From assembly GCA_022969175.1 (NCBI GenBank), contig JALJPB010000002.1, positions 1 to 56,568 on the forward strand: a DNA stretch of 56,568 nucleotides, in the 5' to 3' direction. The notes under the pieces were generated by a model, which worked only from the letters and a program-made list of their open reading frames with translations, made no database searches and was not told where the DNA came from. This DNA is from Colwellia sp. Lineage in GTDB: Bacteria > Pseudomonadota > Gammaproteobacteria > Enterobacterales > Alteromonadaceae. Shown here in pieces: positions 28,034-36,627 of the stretch; position 1 is the first letter of the stretch, and each line of letters opens with the position of its first letter. The position numbers were made by a program, and so were the translations under genes.

Positions 28034-28618
28034 TTATTTGGTTTGATGTGAAGACTGCTTAAAACGAGGACGATCTGCTTGAATTTTATCAAGTGGTTCA
28101 ACAATTCGTAAACTGTCTTTACAACGAGTAACTAAGTTAATGTACTCTTGAGTACCTGCTTTTTTCCAATTAACTTCTTGCTCAGTTAATTCTCGAATAA
28201 CTTTAGCTGGCGTACCAACCACCATTGAACGTGGTTCACAGCTAAAAGCTGATTTAACAAACGATGATGCGGCAACAATAGACTCGGCGCCAATTTTTGC
28301 ATCGTCCATGATTACCGCGTTCATGCCAATTAGGGCATGTTCGCCAATGTGACAACCATGTAAAACGGCGCAATGGCCAATATGGGAATAAGGTTCAAGA
28401 TGGCAGTCTTTATTAGGAAAGCTGTGTAATACACAAGCGTCTTGCACGTTAGAATTAGCACTGACATGAATTCGACCAAAATCTCCACGCAGCACAGAGT
28501 TTGGGCCAATATAACAATGTGCTTCGATAATGACATCGCCAATAATTTCAGCACTTGGATGAACAAAACTACTAGGGTCAATGACAGGAATAAAGTCATC
28601 AAGGGCATAAATAGGCAT
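28034..28618 (-). CDS. paaY: PaaY: hexapeptide-repeat thioesterase of phenylacetate degradation
   Basis: A 194-aa left-handed beta-helix protein of the gamma-carbonic-anhydrase-like family, with hexapeptide repeats (IIGDVIIEAHCYIGPNSVLRGD) and histidines in the metal-site positions (LHSF, IGHCAVLHG). GGAG precedes the ATG. PaaY hydrolyses dead-end CoA adducts formed when PaaZ is blocked. Its position beside paaZ, paaG and paaJ supports PaaY over the closely related YrdA/CaiE proteins. It is transcribed from the same divergent region as paaG. Confidence 0.85.
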   Translation of the reverse strand: MPIYALDDFIPVIDPSSFVHPSAEIIGDVIIEAHCYIGPNSVLRGDFGRIHVSANSNVQDACVLHSFPNKDCHLEPYSHIGHCAVLHGCHIGEHALIGMNAVIMDDAKIGAESIVAASSFVKSAFSCEPRSMVVGTPAKVIRELTEQEVNWKKAGTQEYINLVTRCKDSLRIVEPLDKIQADRPRFKQSSHQTK

Positions 28619-28712
28619 AAAAGTCTCCGAAGCTAATGAGTAATTAATTATTCTTTATTTACTTCAAATAAAGAAATAAAAGTAAATAAAAACAAAGAAC
28701 ATAAAGTGACTA

Positions 28713-28801
28713 TTCAACTTTAAGTTGAAGTGTTCAATTTAAAGGAAATAGCACGGAGTTGACGTGAGTCAATGAGTACTTTTAACACATAAATTGAACG
28801 C
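28713..28801. promoter_or_regulatory. Operator-like inverted repeats between paaY and paaG
   Basis: The ~230-bp divergent region holds a perfect 17-bp palindrome TTCAACTT-T-AAGTTGAA (28713-28729), a second palindrome TTGAC-GTGA-GTCAA (28759-28772), and a spaced pair GTTCAATTT (28732-28740) / AAATTGAAC (28791-28799). These TTGAA-type half sites look like binding sites for a regulator serving both directions. The regulator is not identifiable here. Confidence 0.5.
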
Positions 28802-28849
28802 TACAGCGACAAGTTGAATTGTCAGAAGATTATAAATGAGGTTTACCCT

Positions 28850-29677
28850 ATGCACCATGAAAATAACGAGCAACAAACTTTTGAAACTATCATATTAGAA
28901 AAATCTGATGGCGTAGCAAAACTCACCCTTAATCGTCCAGATAAAATGAATAGCTTCAATGTACAGATGCATGAAGAAATTCGAGTCGCACTAGACGATA
29001 TCGCCAGTGATGGTATTAGTCGTTGTTTACTACTCACCGGTAATGGCCGTGGTTTCTGTGCAGGACAAGACTTAAGTGACCGTGCTGTTTCGGCTGACGA
29101 TGACTCTCAAGCAAATAGGCCAGACTTGGGTTTGTCAGTTGAGAAGTATTACAACCCGTTAATAAGAAGGTTAACGGGTTTGAAAATTCCCGTTATATGT
29201 GCACTTAATGGTGTCGCTGCGGGTGCTGGAGCAAGCATTGCTATGGCGTGCGATATAGTTATTGCAGCAAAAAGTGCTTCATTTATTTTGTCTTTTTGTA
29301 AAGTTGGCTTAGTACCAGACTCTGGCAGCTCATGGCACTTTACTCGAGCTTTAGGATTACCTCGTGCTAAAGCTTTAGCACTTTTAGGTAATAAACTCAG
29401 TGCAGAAAAAGCAGAGCAATGGGGCTTAATTTATCAGGTTGTGGAAAACGAGGTATTAGCAGAGGAGTCGATGACTTTAGCTACTCACTTAGCGACTCAA
29501 CCCACCGAAGCATTAGGCAATATTAAACGATTATTAAATACTTCATTTGATCACAGCTTACATGATCAATTAGAGCGTGAACGTGAAACCATGCAACACT
29601 TGGGTAAAAGCGATGATTATAAAGAAGGTGTCGCTGCTTTTATGGAAAAACGCCCTGCCAAGTTTATTGGTAAATAA
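28850..29677 (+). CDS. paaG: PaaG: 1,2-epoxyphenylacetyl-CoA isomerase (crotonase family)
   Basis: A 275-aa crotonase-fold enzyme; the ATG at 28850 follows GAGG, whereas an in-frame TTG at 28814 lacks support. The oxyanion-hole segments are GRGFCAGQDLSDR and NGVAAGAGASIAMACD, and the catalytic-region Asp is in KVGLVPDSGSSW, which is close to E. coli PaaG. The enzyme converts ring 1,2-epoxyphenylacetyl-CoA to oxepin-CoA, the PaaZ substrate. PaaG is distinguished from generic enoyl-CoA hydratases by similarity and context; the epoxidase PaaABCDE that makes its substrate is not in the window. Confidence 0.87.
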   Translation: MHHENNEQQTFETIILEKSDGVAKLTLNRPDKMNSFNVQMHEEIRVALDDIASDGISRCLLLTGNGRGFCAGQDLSDRAVSADDDSQANRPDLGLSVEKYYNPLIRRLTGLKIPVICALNGVAAGAGASIAMACDIVIAAKSASFILSFCKVGLVPDSGSSWHFTRALGLPRAKALALLGNKLSAEKAEQWGLIYQVVENEVLAEESMTLATHLATQPTEALGNIKRLLNTSFDHSLHDQLERERETMQHLGKSDDYKEGVAAFMEKRPAKFIGK

Positions 29678-29781
29678 TTAGCTATAAATTATTAACTATA
29701 AATAATGACAGCGTCTTGAGTGTTACTAAGTAATAACATTAAAATAATAATAGTTAATCAAGACTTAACTAGGAATTTAAA

Positions 29782-30987
29782 ATGAAAGATGTATATATAT
29801 GTGATGCCGTTCGCACGCCAATTGGCCGTTATGGCGGTTCATTATCAAGCGTTAGAGCTGATGATTTAGGTGCACTGCCGATGACGGCATTGATGGAACG
29901 TAATCCACAGGTAGATTGGAGTCAAGTTGACGAAGTCTATTACGGTTGTGCTAATCAGTCAGGTGAAGATAACCGCAACGTTGCTCGTATGAGTGTATTG
30001 CTCGCAGGCCTTCCTCAGGTTATCCCTGCAGTAACCATCAATCGCTTATGCGGATCAGGCATGGATGCAATCGGCATGGCCGCTCGTGCCATAGCATGCG
30101 GCGAACAATCAATGGCAATAGCAGGTGGTGTTGAAGCCATGACTCGTGCACCTATGGTGATGGCTAAAGCAGAAACCGCTTTTTCTCGACAAGCGCAACT
30201 GTTTGATACCACCATGGGCTGGCGTTTTATTAATAAAAAACTCGAAGCACAATATGGCGTAGATTCTATGCCGGAAACCGGTGAAAACGTTGCAGAGCAA
30301 TTTAATATCAACCGTGAAGATCAAGACCTGTTTGCTTATCGCTCACAACAAAAGCTCGCCAAAGCGCAAGAAAATGGCATTTTTGATAAAGAAATAATAC
30401 CGGTAACCGTGAAAGTTAACCGCAAAGAAAGCAAAGTTTTTGATAAAGATGAACACGGTAGAGCAAGCACTACTTTAGAAGCGTTAGCTGCATTAAAAAC
30501 ACCATTTAGAGAAGGTGGCACAGTAACCGCTGGCAATGCATCTGGCATTAATGATGGTGCATGCGCATTATTAATTGCTTCAAAAGAGGCGGCAGAAAAA
30601 AACGGCTTAATACCTCTTTCTCGAGTTGTTGGTATGGCAACAGCAGGTTTAGAGCCCAGAATAATGGGCGTAGGCCCGGTAAACGCCACTAAAAAAGTTT
30701 TAGCTCTTACAGGTTTAACCTTAGATCAAATGGATGTAATTGAGCTTAATGAAGCCTTTGCCGCACAAGGTTTAGCCGTTTTGCGTGAACTTGGCATAAG
30801 TGATGATGACCCTCGTGTTAACCCTAATGGCGGCGCAATTGCTATGGGTCATCCTCTGGGCATGAGTGGCGCTCGTTTAGTGACTACTGCGAGTTATCAA
30901 TTACAACGCACCGGTGGACAATATGCTTTATGTACTATGTGTATTGGTGTTGGTCAGGGTATCGCGATGATTATTGAACGCGCCTAA
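29782..30987 (+). CDS. paaJ: PaaJ: 3-oxoadipyl-CoA / 3-oxo-5,6-dehydrosuberyl-CoA thiolase
   Basis: A 401-aa thiolase, full length, with AGGA before the ATG. The nucleophile Cys90 sits in NRLCGSGMDA, the general-base His in GGAIAMGHPLGMSGAR, and the second Cys in CTMCIGVGQG. The sequence start (VYICDAVRTPIGRYGGSLS) is characteristic of the PcaF/PaaJ branch. It cleaves the beta-ketoacyl-CoA intermediates at the end of phenylacetate breakdown to acetyl-CoA and succinyl-CoA. About 100 bp separates it from paaG. pcaF of the beta-ketoadipate pathway is the nearest alternative. Confidence 0.87.
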   Translation: MKDVYICDAVRTPIGRYGGSLSSVRADDLGALPMTALMERNPQVDWSQVDEVYYGCANQSGEDNRNVARMSVLLAGLPQVIPAVTINRLCGSGMDAIGMAARAIACGEQSMAIAGGVEAMTRAPMVMAKAETAFSRQAQLFDTTMGWRFINKKLEAQYGVDSMPETGENVAEQFNINREDQDLFAYRSQQKLAKAQENGIFDKEIIPVTVKVNRKESKVFDKDEHGRASTTLEALAALKTPFREGGTVTAGNASGINDGACALLIASKEAAEKNGLIPLSRVVGMATAGLEPRIMGVGPVNATKKVLALTGLTLDQMDVIELNEAFAAQGLAVLRELGISDDDPRVNPNGGAIAMGHPLGMSGARLVTTASYQLQRTGGQYALCTMCIGVGQGIAMIIERA

Positions 30988-30998
30988 CAGCCCCTAGA

Positions 30999-31035
30999 AT
31001 TGAAGACTATTTATCATTAATAAATAGTCTTCAAT
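30999..31035 (+). terminator. 16-bp perfect hairpin after paaJ
   Basis: ATTGAAGACTATTTAT pairs exactly with ATAAATAGTCTTCAAT across a 5-nt loop, 11 bp after the paaJ stop. No long T-run follows, so it may stabilise or terminate the transcript. Confidence 0.6.
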
Positions 31036-31162
31036 AGTCTTGCCATTTAACTCATTACTCTTCATTATTACTCTGCATCATCACTAAGCAAGTATCCTTC
31101 CAGTATCAGTTCAACGACTCAGTCAGTAACTATTTAACTAGGCAATTTATAAGGATTATATT

Positions 31163-32299
31163 TTGAAACTTAAAGCATCCACACTGTTTATATTATTGAT
31201 ACTAGTGGTATTTACCGTAAATACTTTGATAGGAAAAGAAAGTCGCCACTTTAGTGATAACCTTGGCGGACAACCTGATATTTTAGCAAACTTAAAAGAA
31301 AGAATGGCGCATTATAAGGTGCCTGGTGTTTCAATCGCCCTGTTAAAAGATTTTAAAATCAGTTGGACACATACTGAAGGGGTAATCGACCTTGAGAGTA
31401 ACCATGCAGTTGATGCGAATACGGTATTCCAATCAGCAAGTATTTCTAAACCGGTTTTTGCAAGTATACTAATGAAATATCGCCAAGATAACGACTTAAA
31501 TCTAGACGTTAACATCAATTCTTTACTGAAAAGTTGGCAATTACCTTCCCATCAATGGAAAAACAAAAGCGAAGTCACACTACGTCGTTTACTTAGCCAC
31601 TCGGCAGGTACCACAGTGCATGGCTTTGCAGGATATGCATCAGGAGAAGATGTCCCTTCAATTATATCTCTATTAAATGGTAGTAAACCTGCAAATTCAG
31701 ATCCTGTTGTTGTAAATATTGAACCGGGTACTAAATTCAGGTATTCAGGAGGGGGAACAACTTTAGCCCAACTGGCACTTCAAGATCAAAGTCAAATTCC
31801 TCTTGCAGAGTTAGCTAAAAAAATACTTTTTACTCCTTTAAAAATGAATAACAGTAGCTATTCACAACCTTTAACGGGCAAGTTAAAAGAAAATGCAGCA
31901 CTGCCATACCGCTCTAACGGTGATCCGGTAAAAGGTGGCGCACATACCTATGCAACGCAATCTGCGGCTGGATTATGGACTACACCTTCGGATCTATTAC
32001 GATTAGTTGTTCAAATTCAACGAGCGAATTTAGCTACAGGTAAATCAATTTTTACCAAACAAAGTATTGATGAAATGTTAACGCCTCAAATAGACGACAT
32101 GGGCATAGGCTTCTTTCTCGAAGGTAAAAATCCCTTTACAGCATTTTCACATGGTGGCTCAAATGAAGGATTTAGGGCTTTCCTTTATGCGCAAACTCAA
32201 TCAGGCGATGGAATAGTAATTATGACCAACAGTGACAGTGGTGGAAAATTAATCGATGAGATTATGGATGATGTTATTGAATTTTATCAATGGCATTAA
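31163..32299 (+). CDS. Exported serine hydrolase, beta-lactamase/class C-like family
   Basis: A 378-aa protein with a TTG start preceded by AAGGA and an N-terminal signal peptide or membrane anchor (residues ~6-24). It has the serine beta-lactamase/penicillin-binding fold motifs: SISK with nucleophile Ser93 and Lys96, the YSG motif (FRYSGGGTT), and HGGS near the C-terminus in place of KTG. The family includes esterases, D-aminopeptidases and PBP4*-like proteins, so a beta-lactam resistance role is not implied. It lies alone between the paa genes and the TetR module, with its own terminator. Confidence 0.82.
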   Translation: MKLKASTLFILLILVVFTVNTLIGKESRHFSDNLGGQPDILANLKERMAHYKVPGVSIALLKDFKISWTHTEGVIDLESNHAVDANTVFQSASISKPVFASILMKYRQDNDLNLDVNINSLLKSWQLPSHQWKNKSEVTLRRLLSHSAGTTVHGFAGYASGEDVPSIISLLNGSKPANSDPVVVNIEPGTKFRYSGGGTTLAQLALQDQSQIPLAELAKKILFTPLKMNNSSYSQPLTGKLKENAALPYRSNGDPVKGGAHTYATQSAAGLWTTPSDLLRLVVQIQRANLATGKSIFTKQSIDEMLTPQIDDMGIGFFLEGKNPFTAFSHGGSNEGFRAFLYAQTQSGDGIVIMTNSDSGGKLIDEIMDDVIEFYQWH

Positions 32300-32315
32300 C
32301 ACACTAAAACCAGCT

Positions 32316-32336
32316 ACTAGTAACTAGTAACTAGTT
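32316..32336. repeat. Heptamer repeat ACTAGTA, three copies
   Basis: Three tandem heptamers (the last with one change) follow the serine hydrolase stop. Each contains the palindrome ACTAGT. It is probably a minor slippage product. Confidence 0.7.
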
Positions 32337-32366
32337 TAAAAATAACACCTACTTACACTTCCTTTT

Positions 32367-32406
32367 GAAGCCTTAGATATATAAATATTTAAGGCTTTCA
32401 CTTTTT
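32367..32406 (+). terminator. Terminator after serine hydrolase
   Basis: AAGCCTTA (32368-32375) pairs with TAAGGCTT (32390-32397), extended by AT-rich inner pairs and followed by CACTTTTT. Confidence 0.68.
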
Positions 32407-32433
32407 AATAAAGAGATCTTTTATAAACAATTG

Positions 32434-32486
32434 TTGACAAATAGTTACAATTAACTATCATAGCCCTACCTAATGACGATTCGTCA
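32434..32486 (+). promoter_or_regulatory. tetR promoter with palindromic operator (site 1)
   Basis: A -35 TTGACA (32434-32439) and a -10 TATCAT (32456-32461) are 16 bp apart. The perfect 13-bp palindrome TGACGA-T-TCGTCA (32474-32486) lies just past the expected transcription start and 8 bp before the tetR ATG. This is the classic layout for autorepression. The same palindrome occurs twice upstream of the RND gene at 33445. Confidence 0.8.
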
Positions 32487-32494
32487 CTTAAAAT

Positions 32495-33247
32495 ATGACT
32501 CCAAGAATATTAGATGAGCACAGTTTAAAAGCTCGTGAACAAGACATCATAGATAGCACTATTGCCTTAATTGAAAAGTTAGGTGTAGAAAATATCACTA
32601 TGGATAAAGTTGTTGCTGCAGTGCCCTACTCTAAAGGCACGGTTTACAAACACTTTATCGGTAAAGAAGATTTATTCTTGGCTATTGGCAATCAAGCAAT
32701 GACCATAATGATCGACTTATTCACTCGAGCGGCGCAATACCAGGGCTGTGCGAGAGAGCGTATGATGCTTAAGAATATTTCATACTTAATTTATGCCATT
32801 TTGCATCCATCATTATTTAAAACCGTACAATGCTCTAAAAGCCCAAATGTCTATGGAAAGTCGAGTGAAAAAAGAGTGCAAGAGCAGGGGTTGCTTGAGG
32901 GTAAGCTATTGGGAACAATCTTTGGCATTATCGAAGATGCCCAAGACAAGCAGCAGTTAACCTTGCCAAAGCACATGGATATTATGCAAGTGAGTTTTAA
33001 TATTTGGGCAGCCAATTACGGCATTATCGAATTGCTCTATTCTGAAGATAACGTTTGTGGCAATACTCCTATGGTAGTTGAGCGTGAGTTATTTAACCAA
33101 AACAACCTTATTTTTGATGGACTAAAGTGGCAACCACTTGCTGATGAAAAAAACTATCAGCAAGTACTAGAGTCAGCATTAAAAGAAGTATTTCCTGGTG
33201 AACTTGCCTTATTAAAAGCAAAAGGCAGAGAGTTTAAATTTAGTTAA
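32495..33247 (+). CDS. TetR-family transcriptional regulator
   Basis: A 250-aa repressor. The N-terminal helix-turn-helix (residues ~12-58) shows STIALIEKLGVENITMDKVV and YSKGTVYKHFIGKEDL. The C-terminal ligand domain is family-specific and not recognised. Three copies of one palindrome, at its own start and before the downstream RND operon, strongly suggest that it represses both. The ligand is likely related to the cargo of the exporter, possibly a lipid or hydrophobic molecule (inference). Confidence 0.9.
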   Translation: MTPRILDEHSLKAREQDIIDSTIALIEKLGVENITMDKVVAAVPYSKGTVYKHFIGKEDLFLAIGNQAMTIMIDLFTRAAQYQGCARERMMLKNISYLIYAILHPSLFKTVQCSKSPNVYGKSSEKRVQEQGLLEGKLLGTIFGIIEDAQDKQQLTLPKHMDIMQVSFNIWAANYGIIELLYSEDNVCGNTPMVVERELFNQNNLIFDGLKWQPLADEKNYQQVLESALKEVFPGELALLKAKGREFKFS

Positions 33248-33317
33248 TTAAAGCTCACTTCAGTTTTAATAAATAAAAAATTATACTTGTTGTTTACATT
33301 TAATATCAATAAGTTAA

Positions 33318-33340
33318 GCGGCGATTCCTGCCGTTTTTTT
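33318..33340 (+). terminator. Terminator after tetR
   Basis: CGGC-GATTCCT-GCCG is followed directly by seven T residues, about 70 bp past the tetR stop codon. Confidence 0.72.
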
Positions 33341-33352
33341 ACCAAGTTACAG

Positions 33353-33431
33353 TGACGATTCGTCATTATAAACAAACAAATTAGCCGGTGTTTACACCGT
33401 TTTTTTTATAACAAATAGTGACGATTCGTCA
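33353..33431 (+). promoter_or_regulatory. Two TetR operators flanking a terminator-like hairpin before the RND gene
   Basis: Operators TGACGATTCGTCA lie at 33353-33365 (site 2) and 33419-33431 (site 3; extended to a 15-bp perfect palindrome GTGAC...GTCAC). Between them CGGTG-TTTA-CACCG with eight T residues (33386-33407) is a small intrinsic terminator. A TATAAA -10-like hexamer at 33367-33372 just after site 2 could start a transcript that meets this hairpin, making it an attenuator; alternatively it is a second terminator for tetR and the promoter lies by site 3. Confidence 0.75.
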
Positions 33432-33444
33432 CAATGGGGATAAC

Positions 33445-35787
33445 ATGAAAAACAAGCTATTTGGCTTTATCGAAAAGAACCCTCTATGGGTTATTCTCGT
33501 CAGCCTATCCATTGCCTTTTTTGCCGCAACGGGTGCGCAAAACTTGGTATTCAAAAGTGATTACCGAGTATTCTTTGGCGCTGATAATCCACAACTTGTC
33601 GCTTTTGAATCGATGCAAAACATATACAATAAAAGTGATAATGTCTCATTTGTCGTTGCTCCTAAAGACGGTAATGTTTTTACGCCGCAGCATTTACAAG
33701 CGTTAAAGGAATTAACCAAAGAAAGCTGGCAAATCCCCTTTTCTACCCGTGTAGATTCAGTGACTAATTTCCAATATACCTATGCTGAAGAAGACGACAT
33801 GATCGTTGAAGACTTGGTTATGGAGACTAAATTAAACACCAAACAATTGAATAAAATAAGGAATATCGCAGTCAACGAGCCGTTACTCGTTAATAAAATA
33901 ATATCTCCTGAAGGTCATGTGTCAGTGGTTAATGTTAGTGTTCAATTTCCAGGTTTAGATCCAAACGCTGAAATAACTGAGGTGGCTAATTTTGTAAAAC
34001 AAATGAAAGCTGATTTTATTTCTGCCAACCCAGGCTCACAAGTTCACATGTCTGGCATGGTAATGATGAATGGTGCATTTACAGAAGTTGCCATGAGTGA
34101 TAGCGCCACTTTAGTACCTTTAATGTTTTTGATTGTTATCATCTTTATTGGCCTGTTATTACGGACGATTTCCGGTACCCTCGCCACCATTTTAGTTATT
34201 ATTTTAAGCATTGCCAGTACCATGGGCATTGCCGGTTGGTTAGGCTTCTATTTAACAGGTCCTTCGTCTTCAGCACCAACAATGATATTAACCCTAGCCG
34301 TCGCTGATTGTATTCATATCCTTTCTTCTATGTTTTATGAAATGCGCCAAGGCAGCGATAAAAAAACGGCCATTGCCAAAAGTTTACGCCTTAATTTACA
34401 ACCCATATTTTTAACCAGTATCACCACTGCCATCGGCTTTTTGAGCATGAACTTTTCAGACTCGCCTCCTTTTAGAGACCTTGGTAATTTAGTTGCTATG
34501 GGGGTTATGCTTGCCTTTGTATTTTCTATCACTATTTTTCCAGCTTTATTGACTGTCCTACCGATTAAAATAAAAACGGTAGCAGATAAGGACGATAGCA
34601 TGACAGCATTAGCCAACTTTGTTATCAAAAATAGAAAGCTTTTACTGCCACTCACCAGCGCTGTCATTATTGCGGCGAGTTTATTCATACCTAAAAATGA
34701 ACTAAATGATGACTTTGTTAAATACTTCGATACATCAATACCTTACCGAGTGGCTACTGACTTTATGCAGGAACATCTTTCTGGCATGACGTTATTAGAA
34801 ATATCGGTTGAAACAGGTATCTCTAGCGGTATTAATAGTCCTGAATATTTACAAAATTTAGCAGGTTTTAGTGATTGGTTACGTCAACAACCTGAAACAG
34901 ACCATGTAAATACCATTACCGATACCTTAAAGCGATTGAACAAAAACATGCATGGCGACGATCCTTCTTGGTACAAATTACCAACAGATCAGGCAATGGC
35001 TGCCCAATACTTATTACTTTATGAAATGTCATTACCGTATGGCCTTGATCTAAACAACCAACTGAATGTTGATAAATCATCAGCAAAGATAGTTGCTACT
35101 TTCAAAAACTTAACCAGTAATGAGCTGATAAATATCGAGCAACGTATCAATGCTTGGTTTAGCGAAAACGCCTCGCAATACCAAGTTGATATTGCCAGCC
35201 CGAGTTTAATGTTTGCCCATATTGGTCAACGCAGCATTAACAGCATGTTAATTGGTACCACATTAGCGTTATTGCTTATCTCTATCATTTTAGGTGTTGC
35301 TCTAAAAAGCTGGCGATATGGGGCTATCAGCCTATTACCTAACTTAATTCCTGCAGGGGTAGCCTTTGGCATTTGGGGGGTAATTGAGGGGCAAGTTGGT
35401 ATGAGCATCTCGGTAGTTATTGGTATGACCTTAGGTATTGTTGTTGACGATACCGTTCACTTTTTAACTAAGTACATACATGCAAGACGTGAAAAACAAG
35501 CCACCCCAGAGGCAGCAGTTCAATATGCTTTCGGTAATGTCGGTAAAGCACTTTGGACAACAACATTTGTTTTGGTTGCCGGTTTTATCGTGCTAGCTCA
35601 GTCATCTTTTAGCTTAAATGCTGACATGGGTTTATTAACGGCTATCACAATCTTTATTGCTTTACTCGTTGATTTTCTATTTTTACCACCGCTGCTCATT
35701 GCACTTGATAAAGGTAAGAGCGGCATAACCATCGATGAACAAAGCAGTTTACCAACTCAACTTGCTGCTAATAACCCAGCTAGTTAA
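33445..35787 (+). CDS. RND-superfamily exporter (MMPL/HpnN-like, COG1033 type)
   Basis: A 780-aa inner-membrane transporter from the ATG at 33445, after GGGGA; an in-frame GTG at 33418 lies inside the operator and is unlikely. It has TM1 (~12-32), a periplasmic loop, a block of five to six helices (~215-390) and a second repeat of the same layout (~405-770), half the size of AcrB-type loops. TM4-like motifs (TLAVADCIHIL, GIVVDDTVHF) carry the putative proton-relay Asp residues. Relatives move lipids or hydrophobic compounds (hopanoids, siderophores, carotenoids). The next two genes encode a LolA-like carrier and an outer-membrane protein. Confidence 0.85.
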   Translation: MKNKLFGFIEKNPLWVILVSLSIAFFAATGAQNLVFKSDYRVFFGADNPQLVAFESMQNIYNKSDNVSFVVAPKDGNVFTPQHLQALKELTKESWQIPFSTRVDSVTNFQYTYAEEDDMIVEDLVMETKLNTKQLNKIRNIAVNEPLLVNKIISPEGHVSVVNVSVQFPGLDPNAEITEVANFVKQMKADFISANPGSQVHMSGMVMMNGAFTEVAMSDSATLVPLMFLIVIIFIGLLLRTISGTLATILVIILSIASTMGIAGWLGFYLTGPSSSAPTMILTLAVADCIHILSSMFYEMRQGSDKKTAIAKSLRLNLQPIFLTSITTAIGFLSMNFSDSPPFRDLGNLVAMGVMLAFVFSITIFPALLTVLPIKIKTVADKDDSMTALANFVIKNRKLLLPLTSAVIIAASLFIPKNELNDDFVKYFDTSIPYRVATDFMQEHLSGMTLLEISVETGISSGINSPEYLQNLAGFSDWLRQQPETDHVNTITDTLKRLNKNMHGDDPSWYKLPTDQAMAAQYLLLYEMSLPYGLDLNNQLNVDKSSAKIVATFKNLTSNELINIEQRINAWFSENASQYQVDIASPSLMFAHIGQRSINSMLIGTTLALLLISIILGVALKSWRYGAISLLPNLIPAGVAFGIWGVIEGQVGMSISVVIGMTLGIVVDDTVHFLTKYIHARREKQATPEAAVQYAFGNVGKALWTTTFVLVAGFIVLAQSSFSLNADMGLLTAITIFIALLVDFLFLPPLLIALDKGKSGITIDEQSSLPTQLAANNPAS

Positions 35788-35810
35788 CTAATAAAAATTT
35801 AGGAATATTT

Positions 35811-36623
35811 ATGTTAAAGACAAAAACGATGACATCACTTGTTACTGCCCTTGCTTTATCTCTTAGCTCGTACAGTGTACTGGCAGAATCTATGCAGCAA
35901 GAAGATTCAGAAAAATTAGGCTTGAAAATTTCAACGCAGGCAAAATTACGTGATACTGGTTGGAGTGACAATACCTCTGACATGACGATGCTTTTACGCA
36001 ACAAACAAGGTCAGGAAAGTATTCGTGAAATTAAAACAAAAACATTAGAACTGTTAGATGATGGTGATAAAAGTCTCACCATTTTTAATAAACCTAGAGA
36101 TATCAAAGGTACATCATTTTTAAGCTTTTCTCATCCGATAGCTAATGACGATCAGTGGTTGTACCTACCCTCTTTAAAAAGGGTCAAGCGTATATCTTCA
36201 CGTAACAAGTCAGGTCCTTTTATGGGCTCTGAGTTTTCTTTTGAAGATTTAAGTTCATTTGAAGTAGAAAAGTATAGTTATAACTATTTAGGTGATGACA
36301 CCATAAACGGTTTAGATAGTTTTATGGTGGAACAATTTCCAGTTGATGAGAATTCAGGTTATACCAGAAGGATAGTCTGGCTTGATAAAGCTGAATATCG
36401 CGTTCAAAAAATTGAATTTTATGATCGTAAAAACTCACTACTAAAAACACTGTCATACAGTAGCTACCAGCAGTACTTAAATAAATTTTGGCGTGCAGAC
36501 TCTGCACTAATGGTTAATCATCAAAGTGGTAAAAGCACTGAGTTAAAATGGGATAACTACGCTTTTAAAACTGGTTTAGTTGACGGGGACTTTAACCGTA
36601 ATACCCTTAAACGTGCTCGCTAA
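35811..36623 (+). CDS. LolA-like outer-membrane lipoprotein-sorting protein
   Basis: A 270-aa periplasmic protein with AGGA before the ATG and a signal peptide ending SVLA near residue 25. The mature part matches the COG2834/LolA_like group that accompanies RND exporters (motifs PRDIKGTSFLSFSH, DDQWLYLPSLKRVKRISS, GPFMGSEFSFEDL). The half-barrel fold can carry a lipid or acyl chain. The expected role is to shuttle the RND cargo across the periplasm. It sits 23 bp after the RND gene. Confidence 0.83.
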   Translation: MLKTKTMTSLVTALALSLSSYSVLAESMQQEDSEKLGLKISTQAKLRDTGWSDNTSDMTMLLRNKQGQESIREIKTKTLELLDDGDKSLTIFNKPRDIKGTSFLSFSHPIANDDQWLYLPSLKRVKRISSRNKSGPFMGSEFSFEDLSSFEVEKYSYNYLGDDTINGLDSFMVEQFPVDENSGYTRRIVWLDKAEYRVQKIEFYDRKNSLLKTLSYSSYQQYLNKFWRADSALMVNHQSGKSTELKWDNYAFKTGLVDGDFNRNTLKRAR

Positions 36624-36627
36624 CTAC

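Noticed and set aside
30336..30689. 117-codon minus-strand frame inside paaJ
   Set aside because: It is the antisense shadow of a clearly conserved thiolase.
31163..32299. AmpC beta-lactamase linked to ampG
   Set aside because: SXXK and YSG are present but KTG is replaced by HGGS; it is an esterase/peptidase-like relative, and ampG is 20 kb away.
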